The notes under the pieces: model-generated
What the model was told of the DNA's origin: nothing
Seen by the model: the letters and a program-made list of their open reading frames with translations, nothing else
Databases searched by the model: none
Shown: in pieces, positions 34,125-42,825 of the stretch
Position numbering within the stretch: position 1 is the first letter of the stretch
Layout of the letters: every line of letters starts with the position of its first letter
Position numbers and translations under genes: made by a program
Assembly: GCF_001945525.1 (NCBI RefSeq)
Contig: NZ_MPJW01000105.1
Location: 1-46,638, forward strand
Direction: 5' to 3'
DNA from: Ileibacterium valens
GTDB lineage: Bacteria > Bacillota_I > Bacilli_A > Erysipelotrichales > Erysipelotrichaceae
Length of the DNA: 46,638 nucleotides

Positions 34125-36752
34125 ATGGAAAAGAAATACGTCTATCTTTTCAATGAAGGCGACGCAAACATGCGTGAACTCCTTGGTGGTAAAGGCGCCA
34201 ACCTTGCTGAAATGAGCAAGCTTGGAATGCCTGTGCCTAATGGATTCACAATTACTACTGAAGCCTGCAATAAGTACTATGAAGACGGCGAAGTAATCAA
34301 TGATGATATCAAAGCCCAAATCATGGAATTCCTTGCAACTCTTGAAGAAGAGACAGGAAAAAAATTCGGGGATGCAAACAATCCTCTGTTAGTATCTGTA
34401 CGTTCCGGAGCCCGTGCTTCCATGCCGGGTATGATGGATACCATTTTAAACCTTGGAATCAATGACACAGTAGCGGAAGCCATGGCTGCAAAAGGGAATC
34501 CGCGTTTTGTATACGATTCATATCGCCGTTTTATTCAGATGTTCTCGGATGTTGTTAAAGGACTTTCCAAGAAACGTTTTGAAGAAATTATTGATGAACT
34601 GAAAGCTGAAAAGGGAATTAAGAACGACCTTGATCTCGATGCTGAAGATATGAAGGAACTCGTTAAACGCTTCAAGGCTTTCTATAAAGAACAGCTCAAT
34701 GAAGAATTCCCAACCGAACCAGCTGAACAGATGATGGACTCCATCGAAGCAGTATTCAAATCCTGGAATAACGAACGTGCCATTTACTACCGTCGTCAGA
34801 ATGATATCCCTTCTGATTGGGGTACAGCTGTCAACGTACAGATGATGGTATTTGGTAATATGGGTGATAACTGCGGAACTGGTGTTGCCTTTACCCGTTC
34901 TCCATCAACTGGTGAAAACAAACTGTTCGGTGAATTCCTGATGAACGCTCAGGGCGAAGACGTTGTTGCTGGTGTTCGTACGCCAAATACAATCGATCAG
35001 CTCAAGGAAATCGCTCCAGCTGCGTTTGACCAGTTTGTAGATATTTGCTCTAAACTTGAAAAACATTATAAGAATATGCAGGACATGGAGTTTACCATTG
35101 AAAATGGAAAACTCTACATGCTTCAGACTCGTAACGGTAAAAGAACTGCTCAGGCTGCATTAAAAGTAGCCTGCGACATGGTTGATGAAGGACTTGTTAC
35201 TCCTGAAGAAGCTGTAATGATGGTTGAACCTCAGCAGCTTGATGCTCTGCTTCATCCAAACTTTGATCCAGAAGCACTTAAAAAAGCAGAACCGATTACA
35301 TCTGCACTTCCTGCTTCTCCTGGAGCTGCATCCGGTCAGATCGTATTCTCTGCTGAAGAAGCCATTGAAGAAGCTGCAAAAGGCAAAAAGGTTATTCTTG
35401 TCCGTCTTGAAACATCTCCAGAAGATATTCAGGGTATGGCTGCCGCTCAGGGTATCCTGACTGTTCGTGGTGGTATGACTTCCCATGCTGCTGTAGTTGC
35501 CCGCGGAATGGGTGCCTGCTGTGTATCGGGTGCTGGAGATATCGCAATGAATGAAGAAGCCGGCGAATTTACTCTGAATGGCAAAACTTACAAAAGCGGA
35601 GATTGGATCTCCCTGGATGGTTCAACTGGTAATGTATACGGCGAAGCCATTCCTACAGTTGAAGCTAAAATTTCCGGTGACTTTGAACGCTTCATGAACT
35701 GGGCTGACGAAGCACGCAGATTGAAAATCAGAACGAATGCCGATACACCAAGAGATGCTGCTCAGGCAGTTAAATTTGGTGCTGAAGGTATTGGATTGGT
35801 TCGTACTGAACATATGTTCTTTGATGGCGATAAGATCAAGGCAATCCGCGAAATGATCGTTGCCAAGACTCCTGAACAGATGGAAGCTGCTCTTGCAAAA
35901 CTCGAACCGATGCAGCAGGAAGACTTCGAGGGCATCTACGAAGCCATGGAAGGCCGTCCAGTGACCATCCGTTACCTCGATCCACCTCTGCATGAATTCG
36001 TTCCAACAAAACCAGAAGATATTGCTGAACTGGCTGCTGAAATGAACATGGATGTTGAAGAACTGACTGCAATCATTGATGGTCTGCATGAAGTCAACCC
36101 AATGATGGGTCATCGTGGAAGCCGTCTTGACGTCTCCAATCCTGGTATTGCCAAGATGCAGACAGAAGCTGTGATCCGTGCAGCAATCAATGTCAATAAA
36201 CGTCATCCAGAATGGAACATTGTTCCAGAAATCATGCTTCCATTAATTGGCGATCTCAAAGAATTGAAATATGTCAAGAAAATGGTTACCGATACCGCTG
36301 ATCAGATCATAGCCGATGAAGGCGTAGATATGGATTATCATGTTGGTACAATGATTGAAGTTCCAAGAGCTGCCTTAAAAGCAGGTGAACTGGCTGAAGA
36401 AGCAGAATTCTTCTCCTTTGGTACCAACGACCTGACACAGCTGACTTTCGGATTCTCACGTGATGATGCAGGTAAATTCCTGCCAGAATACTATGCAGCC
36501 AAGATTTACGAAAATGATCCATTCGCAAAACTTGATCAGGAAGGCGTTGGCGAACTGATTGAAATCGCTGCTGAACGCGGACGTAACACTCGTCCTGATA
36601 TCAAACTTGGTGTCTGCGGAGAACATGGTGGAGATCCAGTTTCTATTGAATTTGTCGATGGGCTTGGACTCGATTATGTATCCTGTTCTCCATACCGTGT
36701 ACCAATTGCTAGACTGGCTGCTGCTCAGGCTGCGATCAAACACAAAAAATAA
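34125..36752 (+). CDS. ppdK: pyruvate, phosphate dikinase
   Basis: 875 residues, full length. Interconverts pyruvate + ATP + Pi and PEP + AMP + PPi, a reversible link between glycolysis and gluconeogenesis. Nucleotide-binding domain with GGKGANLAEMSKLGMPVP and SVRSGARASMPGMMDTILNLG; phosphohistidine domain GGMTSHAAVVARGMGACCVSG; C-terminal TIM barrel with EGIGLVRTEHMF, MGHRGSRL, FSFGTNDLTQ and the catalytic Cys in GVCGEHGGDP. TTAGGAGG gives a strong ribosome binding site. Codon use looks biased (many CGT, GGT, GAA), as in highly expressed genes. A terminator follows at 36785. Confidence 0.97.
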   Translation: MEKKYVYLFNEGDANMRELLGGKGANLAEMSKLGMPVPNGFTITTEACNKYYEDGEVINDDIKAQIMEFLATLEEETGKKFGDANNPLLVSVRSGARASMPGMMDTILNLGINDTVAEAMAAKGNPRFVYDSYRRFIQMFSDVVKGLSKKRFEEIIDELKAEKGIKNDLDLDAEDMKELVKRFKAFYKEQLNEEFPTEPAEQMMDSIEAVFKSWNNERAIYYRRQNDIPSDWGTAVNVQMMVFGNMGDNCGTGVAFTRSPSTGENKLFGEFLMNAQGEDVVAGVRTPNTIDQLKEIAPAAFDQFVDICSKLEKHYKNMQDMEFTIENGKLYMLQTRNGKRTAQAALKVACDMVDEGLVTPEEAVMMVEPQQLDALLHPNFDPEALKKAEPITSALPASPGAASGQIVFSAEEAIEEAAKGKKVILVRLETSPEDIQGMAAAQGILTVRGGMTSHAAVVARGMGACCVSGAGDIAMNEEAGEFTLNGKTYKSGDWISLDGSTGNVYGEAIPTVEAKISGDFERFMNWADEARRLKIRTNADTPRDAAQAVKFGAEGIGLVRTEHMFFDGDKIKAIREMIVAKTPEQMEAALAKLEPMQQEDFEGIYEAMEGRPVTIRYLDPPLHEFVPTKPEDIAELAAEMNMDVEELTAIIDGLHEVNPMMGHRGSRLDVSNPGIAKMQTEAVIRAAINVNKRHPEWNIVPEIMLPLIGDLKELKYVKKMVTDTADQIIADEGVDMDYHVGTMIEVPRAALKAGELAEEAEFFSFGTNDLTQLTFGFSRDDAGKFLPEYYAAKIYENDPFAKLDQEGVGELIEIAAERGRNTRPDIKLGVCGEHGGDPVSIEFVDGLGLDYVSCSPYRVPIARLAAAQAAIKHKK

Positions 36753-36784
36753 AAATATATTTGATTTTGTTAAATCAGATCATA

Positions 36785-36816
36785 AGAGAGTCTGTTCAGT
36801 CAGGCTCTCTTTTTTA
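36785..36816 (+). terminator. Rho-independent terminator of ppdK
   Basis: AGAGAG (36785-36790) pairs with CTCTCT (36805-36810), followed by TTTTTT. Confidence 0.85.
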
Positions 36817-36982
36817 TATTTCATGGATGAAAGTTGAATGATGTTAAAGCTGAAATCTGATTTTCGATTTCTAAAAGAGTTCGAATTTGAGGAATATATT
36901 TGTCTATTTGGTTTCCAAAGTCATCCTGGAAAAAATGAATTTTGAGGCTGGATATAATTGAAAAAGAAAGGGGAGATGAAAA

Positions 36983-37936
36983 ATGAATTCTATTTTGGTT
37001 ATGAATTATCTGAGCAAGATGGACTGGTATAAATTAAAGAATGATATCGGAAATTACGATCTGCTGATTCGATTGATACTGGCATCAGGTGAAATTGCCG
37101 CTGCCTTTATCATTGGATCACTCGTTAAAACGATGATTCTGAAGATGGCCAATAAAGCGTTAAATAAGGGGATCATGACGTTTTTTGCTTCATTTTGCAA
37201 TATAACGATCAAGATTGTTGGCATTATCATTGCGCTCGACCAGATCGGAGTAGCGATGAATATTATTATTGGAGCTCTTTCAGCGTTTGGTGTTGGAATC
37301 TCTCTGGCTTTAAAGGATAATATGGCGTCAGTTGCCTCAGGCATGCAGATTCTTTTAACAAAGCCTTTTAGAGTGGGGGATATTGTAAAAATCGGACATC
37401 ATGAAGGAAGAGTTGAATCGGTCGAAATGACTTATATTACCCTGTTAACAAAGGATAATCAGATCGACGTCGTTCCAAATAATAAAGTCGTTTCAAAAAT
37501 CATAAAAAATTATTCCAACGAACCGAACCGAAAGATTACAGTAGAATTTCCGGTCCCTAATGATAAAGTAGATTACTATATTTCATTGCTCGAACATGCC
37601 GCTTCAAAAGTTTCATTGATCAATCCAGAGCCAAAGCCAGAGGCATATATCAGCAGCTATCAGCTCAATAAAGTAAGCTTAAATCTGACCTGTTATGCGA
37701 AGCAGGAAGATTACTGGCAGGCTTATTATGATCTGCTTGCCGTCATTCATAAGGAAAGCTATGGTGATTTAAAAGCGGAAAATGCTTCAGATGATCAGGT
37801 AGAAGAAAATCAGTCTCTTGAATCATCTTCAGAATTAGAAAATGAAAAAAACGAATCCAATTCGGATAAAAATACGAATCAGACTTCAAAATCTCCGATC
37901 CAAAAGATATTAAATGCCATTAAATCTGATAATTAA
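36983..37936 (+). CDS. mscS: small-conductance mechanosensitive channel (MscS family)
   Basis: 317 residues. Three N-terminal membrane helices; the pore helix region ALSAFGVGISLALKDNMASVASGMQIL with small-residue packing is typical of MscS TM3. The beta domain follows (FRVGDIVKIGHHEGRVESVEMTYITLLTKDN, then VVPNNKVVS). The last 60 residues are a Glu/Ser/Asn-rich, probably disordered tail ending in a basic patch, longer than in short MscS proteins. It opens on membrane tension to release solutes. AAAGGGGAG precedes the ATG; TATAAT at 36953-36958 is a candidate -10. Confidence 0.92.
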   Translation: MNSILVMNYLSKMDWYKLKNDIGNYDLLIRLILASGEIAAAFIIGSLVKTMILKMANKALNKGIMTFFASFCNITIKIVGIIIALDQIGVAMNIIIGALSAFGVGISLALKDNMASVASGMQILLTKPFRVGDIVKIGHHEGRVESVEMTYITLLTKDNQIDVVPNNKVVSKIIKNYSNEPNRKITVEFPVPNDKVDYYISLLEHAASKVSLINPEPKPEAYISSYQLNKVSLNLTCYAKQEDYWQAYYDLLAVIHKESYGDLKAENASDDQVEENQSLESSSELENEKNESNSDKNTNQTSKSPIQKILNAIKSDN

Positions 37937-38199
37937 ATGATATAAATAGATAAACTATATACATTGTTATAATTTAAACCTGATTTTTACTGCCGCTTTT
38001 GGTTAGCGATATTGCTTTGTTTTTCACTATTTTGTTTGGAGAAATGGTTGATGGATCAAAACGAATCTGTAACCTTGCAATTTTGAAAGCGATGAGCTTT
38101 ATCCATATGGTAAAGTGAACCTGGACAGCTGAAGTTCTATGATGTAATTCGATCAAAAACAGCTGAATAAGTATTTGAAAAAGAAAAAGGAAATTACTA

Positions 38200-39213
38200 A
38201 TGAGAAATATTGAAATTCTTAGACCGATTTCCATATTTGATACACAGGGAAATCTGCAGACAACCGGTTTTGCAAGGAAGGGATTATTTACATATAATCG
38301 GGAAAATTTGAAAGTCAATCGATTGAAAATGAAAGAATGGGATTACTATCTCGTAATGAATCATGAAATTGGAGTTGCATTTACTCTTTCCGATCTGGGC
38401 TATATTCGAATGGCTTCAGTTAGTTTTCTAAATTTTGAAACCCATGAAGAAACCACCAGAACGGTATTAAAAGCGCCATCTATCTCATATAAAATGCCTG
38501 TATCTCCCAGACAGGGTGTTTGCGAGTTCAAGAGCAATGATTTGCTTTTGCGATTTGAGTCTGCCCCAAATGGAAGACACGTGTACTGCGAATTTAAGAA
38601 TTTCGTAGGCAGAAGTGATTTTAAGGCCGATTTGTGGTTTACCGATCTGCCAAAGGAAAGTATGAACATTCTGACTCCTTTTGAAGATGGGAAGCATTTT
38701 TATCTGAACCAGAAGATGAATGCGATGCCCTGTGCTGGAAAAGTGATTTTCAACTGGCATATCTATCGGTTCAATCCAAAGAAAGATCTGGGTGTTCTGG
38801 ATTGGGGCAGAGGTTATTGGCCTTATGAGACAACCTGGTACTGGGCCACAGCATCCGCTTACCTGAATGAAAAACCATTTGGAATCAACCTGGGTTATGG
38901 TTTTGGCGATACCTCAAAAGCCAGTGAAAATGTTATTTTCTATGATGGAAAAATTCATAAGCTGGATGACATAAACTTTCTGATCCCCGAGGATCCAATG
39001 ATGCCATGGACAATCACCAGTTCGGATGGACGTTTCGAAGCCATCTTCCAACCTGATCTGGATCGGGCAGCCCTGATTAAAACTGGACCTGTCAGTTCAG
39101 ATCAGCACCAGTATTTTGGAATTCTCAATGGAAGCTGTGTTTTAGATGATGGAACGGTTTTAGTCATTGAACAGCTGCGTACTGCAATCGAAAAAATTCA
39201 TAATCGTTATTAA
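38200..39213 (+). CDS. DUF2804 domain-containing protein
   Basis: 337 residues, soluble, no signal peptide. I recognise the DUF2804 family: an all-beta protein with the signature LDWGRGYWPYETTWYWATAS, an N-terminal DTQGNLQTTGFARKGLFTYNR, and a C-terminal half with INLGYGFGDTSKASENVIFYDG. Function is not established; the fold has been likened to lipocalin/AttH-type lipid-binding proteins, which I cannot confirm here. AAAAAGGAAAT precedes the ATG. It has its own perfect-stem terminator downstream and appears to be a single-gene unit. Confidence 0.85.
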   Translation: MRNIEILRPISIFDTQGNLQTTGFARKGLFTYNRENLKVNRLKMKEWDYYLVMNHEIGVAFTLSDLGYIRMASVSFLNFETHEETTRTVLKAPSISYKMPVSPRQGVCEFKSNDLLLRFESAPNGRHVYCEFKNFVGRSDFKADLWFTDLPKESMNILTPFEDGKHFYLNQKMNAMPCAGKVIFNWHIYRFNPKKDLGVLDWGRGYWPYETTWYWATASAYLNEKPFGINLGYGFGDTSKASENVIFYDGKIHKLDDINFLIPEDPMMPWTITSSDGRFEAIFQPDLDRAALIKTGPVSSDQHQYFGILNGSCVLDDGTVLVIEQLRTAIEKIHNRY

Positions 39214-39236
39214 TCTTTAATTACCAGAAAAGACTC

Positions 39237-39280
39237 ATCGATTCATTGCGGCCTCTTCAGACTGCAGTGAATCGATTTTG
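39237..39280 (+). terminator. Rho-independent terminator of the DUF2804 gene
   Basis: ATCGATTCATTGC (39237-39249) pairs with GCAGTGAATCGAT (39264-39276), a 13-base stem with one G-T pair, followed by TTTTG. Confidence 0.85.
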
Positions 39281-39305
39281 TTTAAACGAAATCATTTTGT
39301 AAAAT
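39278..39305 (+). promoter_or_regulatory. promoter of the cyclophilin lipoprotein gene
   Basis: TTGTTT (39278-39283), a 16-base spacer, TAAAAT (39300-39305). It begins within the T-run of the preceding terminator. Confidence 0.5.
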
Positions 39306-39332
39306 AGTGACTGAAAGTGAGGAAATTCAGAA

Positions 39333-39938
39333 GTGAAACAATTCAAGAAATTCTTTGGTCTGTTCCTGGTCTTTACGCTGATCTTTGCAAGCGCATGTTC
39401 AGGGACAGCTAAACCCGATAAGAAATATCTGGCAACTATTTCTGTTAAGAATAAGGGAGATATCGTTGTCGAACTCGACGAAAGCATTGCTCCGCAAACT
39501 GTCGATAATTTTGTAAAGCTAGCCAACGAAGGCTTTTACGATGGATTAACATTCCACAGAGTGATCAAGGGATTCATGATTCAGGGTGGAGATCCAAAAG
39601 GGAATGGAACCGGGGGAAGTGGAACCAACATTAAAGGTGAATTTGCTTCCAATGGTGTCGAAAACAATCTTTCTCATGAACGGGGTGTCATTTCTATGGC
39701 ACGTTCAGGCGATCCGAATTCTGCAAGCAGTCAGTTCTTTATTGTTCATGAAGATTCACCATTCCTGGATGGCGAATATGCCGGTTTTGGTCATGTCGTG
39801 TCCGGCATGGATATTGTAGATCAGATTGCAGATGAAACACCCGTTACCGATAACAACGGATCTGTAGCGCCCGACAATCAGCCAGTCATCAAATCAATTA
39901 CTGTTGAGGAAGTGACTGATGAAGACCAGGCTGAGTAA
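39333..39938 (+). CDS. surface lipoprotein, cyclophilin-type peptidyl-prolyl isomerase
   Basis: 201 residues. A lipoprotein signal (KKFFGLFLVFTLIF, then lipobox ASAC) anchors it outside the membrane. The cyclophilin domain covers about 31-190: FHRVIKGFMIQGGDP, FFIVHEDSPFLDGEYAGFG and the prolyl-isomerase core SMARSGDPNSASSQFF. It probably assists folding of exported proteins. An acidic tail closes it. The start is GTG, 10 bases after GAGGAAA; no better ATG lies near. Relatives with this layout are common in Firmicutes. Confidence 0.92.
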   Translation: MKQFKKFFGLFLVFTLIFASACSGTAKPDKKYLATISVKNKGDIVVELDESIAPQTVDNFVKLANEGFYDGLTFHRVIKGFMIQGGDPKGNGTGGSGTNIKGEFASNGVENNLSHERGVISMARSGDPNSASSQFFIVHEDSPFLDGEYAGFGHVVSGMDIVDQIADETPVTDNNGSVAPDNQPVIKSITVEEVTDEDQAE

Positions 39939-39959
39939 TATATCCAATAATCAGGAAGT

Positions 39960-39988
39960 TTGTTGAGAAAGTCTTTGCAGTCTAAAAT
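39960..39988 (+). promoter_or_regulatory. promoter of the 57-residue membrane protein gene
   Basis: TTGTTG (39960-39965), a 17-base spacer, TAAAAT (39983-39988), about 38 bases before the ATG at 40027. Confidence 0.55.
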
Positions 39989-40026
39989 AGAAGCATAAAA
40001 ACAAAACAACGTTTGTGGAGGCGACT

Positions 40027-40200
40027 ATGAATCTGCTGGCAATCTCTTCTGTCCTGAGTGGAATGGCTAATATTTTTGGTGCGATTGGTTCGTTGAAGAA
40101 AAAAGAGTATTCCAAAAGTATTCCATATCTGATTGGAATTATTACTTTTGTGGTCTTTCTGGTGAAATACTTTTCATCGAAAAACAAAGCAACGCACTGA
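40027..40200 (+). CDS. small membrane protein, unknown function (57 residues)
   Basis: 57 residues: MNLLAISSVLSGMANIFGAI forms a first hydrophobic segment, a charged loop KKKEYSKS follows, then a second helix IPYLIGIITFVVFLVKYF and a basic end. TGGAGG 5 bases before the ATG, a promoter (39960-39988) and a terminator (40227-40277) all frame it, which is why I accept such a short gene. I do not recognise the family. A role as a small membrane accessory protein is possible but nothing shows it. Confidence 0.7.
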   Translation: MNLLAISSVLSGMANIFGAIGSLKKKEYSKSIPYLIGIITFVVFLVKYFSSKNKATH

Positions 40201-40226
40201 AACTGTTTATATCTGTCCATAACAAA

Positions 40227-40277
40227 TGGCTGGATCACTGCTGTGAGTATCTCACGCAGAATGGACCAGCTTTTTTT
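40227..40277 (+). terminator. Rho-independent terminator
   Basis: GCTGG (40229-40233) pairs with CCAGC (40266-40270), with an inner GTGAG/CTCAC helix, followed by TTTTTTT. Confidence 0.75.
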
Positions 40278-40365
40278 ATATTGAATTTCTGAGATTGCTT
40301 CTTTTACGAATTTGTTCAAATTTTAAGATGGAACAAGAATACTCAATCATTCTTGCTGGTTTTTC

Positions 40366-40373
40366 TGTAAAAT
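40366..40373 (+). promoter_or_regulatory. possible -10 element abutting the next gene
   Basis: TAAAAT (40368-40373) preceded by TG; GTGGAC then ATG at 40380. Spacing would put +1 at the ATG. No -35 box or ribosome binding site. Weaker than the other three cases of this arrangement because the TG spacing is off by one. Confidence 0.35.
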
Positions 40374-40379
40374 GTGGAC

Positions 40380-40958
40380 ATGGAAAAATCGACGTATAAA
40401 ACACTGTATTGGAGTGTAGTCATTATTACTGTTGGGTTTGCTGTGATGGAATTCATGGATGAAAATGCAGCCAGGGCTTCTCTCTGGCTGGCAATCGGCA
40501 GTGTGGTATTAATCGGTATGTCTCTCTGGGATAAAAAGCGAAAACAAAAACAGAATCAATCCAAAGAGTCATCACAAACATCAGCGCTGACTTCAATCCT
40601 GACTGAAGATCAGAAAAAAGACATGAAAAAAGGAGAACTGATTCCTTTACAGATCGACCAGAAGTTTTTAAAGCCGAAAGAAATTCTCTATTGGGCAGAC
40701 CAGGCAAGGCAGGATCACTATGATGGAAAAGAAGGTTTGCTGCTCTTAAGTGATCAAAATATCGCTTTTGAAAATCCCGATTTTTCGTTCAGGCATCCTG
40801 TTCACCTGGTAAAAGTCAAAGAAACAAAAAATGGTATTGAACTTGAAATTCGAGGACGAAAAATGAAATTTGTCACGGCCAGCAATACTGAATTTTTAGA
40901 AGTCTGGAAACAGCTTCGAGGAAGCAGTTCGATTCAGAAAGGAAAGATGAAAAAATGA
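40380..40958 (+). CDS. membrane-anchored hypothetical protein with possible PH-like domain
   Basis: 192 residues. Two N-terminal helices (YWSVVIITVGFAVMEFM and ASLWLAIGSVVLIGMSLW) with a short hairpin turn, a Lys/Gln/Ser linker (51-75), then a soluble domain of about 95 residues alternating beta strands and ending in a helix (EFLEVWKQLRG). The strand pattern (EGLLLLSDQNIAFEN, VKVKETKNGIELEIRGRKM) resembles bacterial PH/GRAM-like domains; this is inference. I do not recognise the family. It overlaps the HAD gene by 4 bases (ATGA), so the two are co-translated. Confidence 0.7.
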   Translation: MEKSTYKTLYWSVVIITVGFAVMEFMDENAARASLWLAIGSVVLIGMSLWDKKRKQKQNQSKESSQTSALTSILTEDQKKDMKKGELIPLQIDQKFLKPKEILYWADQARQDHYDGKEGLLLLSDQNIAFENPDFSFRHPVHLVKVKETKNGIELEIRGRKMKFVTASNTEFLEVWKQLRGSSSIQKGKMKK

Positions 40959-41605
40959 ATCAGAATAAACGGGCAATACTTTTTGATCTCGATGGAACCT
41001 TGTGGGATTCCACCAATCAGATCGTTGAATCCTGGAATGACATTCGTATTCAGCAGGGATATGATCTTGTGAGTCATGAAAAAATCAGCTCCCTGCTTGG
41101 GCAGCCAATGGATGTATTTGCAAGACAGATGTATCCGGATCAGGATTTCGAGAATGCCTCTAAGATGCTTGAAGAATGTATGGAAAACGAGAACCGATAC
41201 CTAGAAGTCCATGGGGCGACATTATATCCAAATCTGAGAAAGGTTTTAGAAGAGCTTCATAAAGACTATTTTCTGGCCATCATATCTAATTGTCAGAAGG
41301 GATACATCGAAGCCTTTCTAAAAGCGCATCAGTTGGCGGATCTGTTTGATGACTATGAAAGTTATGGCAATACGCTATGTTATAAAGATGAAAATATCCG
41401 AAAAGTGATCAAGAGAAATAATATCTCAGAAGCGTTATATGTTGGAGATATTGAAGACGATGGAATCAGTGCCAATAAGGCGGGGGTACCGTTTATCCTG
41501 GCAGAATACGGTTTTGGAAACTCAGATACTCCGTATCGTATCAAATCCTTGACCGATCTTTTCGATGTGATTGATGAGATCTTTGCGAAGACTGATTTAC
41601 AATAG
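40955..41605 (+). CDS. HAD-family phosphatase (phosphoglycolate phosphatase-like)
   Basis: 216 residues. HAD motif I FDLDGTLWDS (nucleophile Asp11, acid Asp13), an alpha-helical cap (about 20-85), motif II ISN, a motif III lysine near DENIRKVIK, and motif IV VGDIEDDGISANKAG. This subgroup hydrolyses small phosphates such as phosphoglycolate or sugar phosphates; the substrate is not shown. Start ATGA overlaps the previous gene. The DUF3284 gene follows after 31 bases with no terminator, so 40380-42444 may be one operon. Confidence 0.88.
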   Translation: MNQNKRAILFDLDGTLWDSTNQIVESWNDIRIQQGYDLVSHEKISSLLGQPMDVFARQMYPDQDFENASKMLEECMENENRYLEVHGATLYPNLRKVLEELHKDYFLAIISNCQKGYIEAFLKAHQLADLFDDYESYGNTLCYKDENIRKVIKRNNISEALYVGDIEDDGISANKAGVPFILAEYGFGNSDTPYRIKSLTDLFDVIDEIFAKTDLQ

Positions 41606-41636
41606 GTTTAAAAAACAAGAGTAGGAATGAACTTAG

Positions 41637-42086
41637 ATGAAAATCGAAAGAACACTGAATATGTCACCAGAAGAGTTTTATGAAGCCATGCAGGAATCGA
41701 TGGCCCATCAGATCAATGTTGAGCTGTCAAAATCACTAAGTCCTGAAGACATACAGACTGGATATTCTCATAAAGTAAAAACAACCACAAAGAATGGTAC
41801 CAGAACAACCAGATTTGCTGTCGTTAAAGCCATCCCAGGAAAAGAAATGGTTATATCTCACCATTCTCAGGATGCCAGATCAAAAACCTCCTATAAGATT
41901 TTCCCAGATCCTGCGGGACTAAAACTTGTTTTTGAACAGAATACAGAATATTTAAATTCAGATGTAAAACCATCTGGTATTCGACTGAGAATAACGGACA
42001 TATTGTCAATTGGAAAGATCAACCGGCAGCTGACGGATTTAGAGATGAAAATCGAAAAGAAGCGTAAGAAAAAGAAAGCTCAATAA
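41637..42086 (+). CDS. DUF3284 domain-containing protein
   Basis: 149 residues. I recognise DUF3284, a START-like Firmicutes family, from MKIERTLNMSPEEFYEAMQE at the start and the alternating strand pattern of the middle (GYSHKVKTTTKNGTRTTRF, SKTSYKIFPDPAGLKLVFEQ). The end is a strongly basic tail (EKKRKKKKAQ). Function unknown. GTAGGAATG precedes the ATG. Neighbours are a HAD phosphatase and a DUF1292 protein; related genes are often seen near sugar uptake genes, but none are here. Confidence 0.8.
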   Translation: MKIERTLNMSPEEFYEAMQESMAHQINVELSKSLSPEDIQTGYSHKVKTTTKNGTRTTRFAVVKAIPGKEMVISHHSQDARSKTSYKIFPDPAGLKLVFEQNTEYLNSDVKPSGIRLRITDILSIGKINRQLTDLEMKIEKKRKKKKAQ

Positions 42087-42171
42087 GCTAAGAGAAACGG
42101 TCATTGATCAGGTCAAGATGGTGATGAGAAACCTTTTGAATCTCTACAATAGAGATCAGGAGGACATTCGA

Positions 42172-42444
42172 ATGATTGATCTTGATAATAAAACAATTAC
42201 GATTAAAGCCGATAATGGTGATGAAAAGGAATTCGATATTCTGTTCGTCTTCAATAAGGAAGATTCTCAAAAGGAATATGTGGTATTTACAGATTATTCT
42301 CCAAGTGAACACGGAGGAACATCTTTGAGTGCTGCAAGTTTTGATGCCAGTGATCCAGAACAGGTTCTTTCCCCGATTGAAGAAGACGAGTGGGAAATCG
42401 TTTACCATGTTCTCCAAGAGATGCAGCAAGGATTTGCAAACTAG
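42172..42444 (+). CDS. DUF1292 family protein (YrzB-like)
   Basis: 90 residues. Acidic small Firmicutes protein of the DUF1292 family, seen in ITIKADNGDEKEFDILFVF, KEYVVFTDYS and EDEWEIVYHVLQEM. Usual length about 90. I start at ATG 42172 because ATCAGGAGG stands directly upstream; an earlier in-frame ATG at 42118 would add 18 residues without family likeness. Function unknown. A strong terminator follows. Confidence 0.85.
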   Translation: MIDLDNKTITIKADNGDEKEFDILFVFNKEDSQKEYVVFTDYSPSEHGGTSLSAASFDASDPEQVLSPIEEDEWEIVYHVLQEMQQGFAN

Positions 42445-42461
42445 TTGTTAGTAAAAAACAT

Positions 42462-42512
42462 ACTTCAGATCTTAATCAGGATTCAAATCCAGAATAGATC
42501 TGAAGTTTTTTA
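42462..42512 (+). terminator. Rho-independent terminator
   Basis: ACTTCAGATCT (42462-42472) pairs perfectly with AGATCTGAAGT (42496-42506), followed by a T-run. Confidence 0.92.
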
Positions 42513-42825
42513 TTGTTAATTGAAAATATAGCATTATTTATGTTAGATAAACTGATTAAAACGATTATTACAATAAACTTAAAAATATATTACTAATTTA
42601 AAATATTAAAATTAAAATTTGATCTCTCTCCTGTTTATAGTGATTGAACAGGAATTAATCCAGGACAATGGATATTTATACGATATCGTATTTGTTTTTA
42701 TGGATGTGGTTTAATGAAAAAGGAGATATCTATACTTTTAATCTGTTCTGGGTAGGAGACAATTTGAATTCAACCAGAAAGGTCAACCAAATAAACAAAA
42801 AATACAATTGCTGAGGAGATTATGA
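42513..42825. promoter_or_regulatory. very A/T-rich upstream region of the methyltransferase-helicase module
   Basis: No gene is seen. CCTGTT/AACAGG (42630-42652) can form a small hairpin, and 42678-42691 is a perfect 14-base palindrome (ATACGATATCGTAT), a plausible operator. An ATG at 42714 behind the palindrome opens only 13 codons, perhaps the relic of a leader or small regulator gene. GAGGAGA precedes the methyltransferase ATG. Confidence 0.4.

Noticed and set aside
35622-36206. 194-codon minus-strand frame inside ppdK
   Set aside because: Antisense shadow of a highly codon-biased gene, rich in Phe, His and Cys; no recognisable motif.
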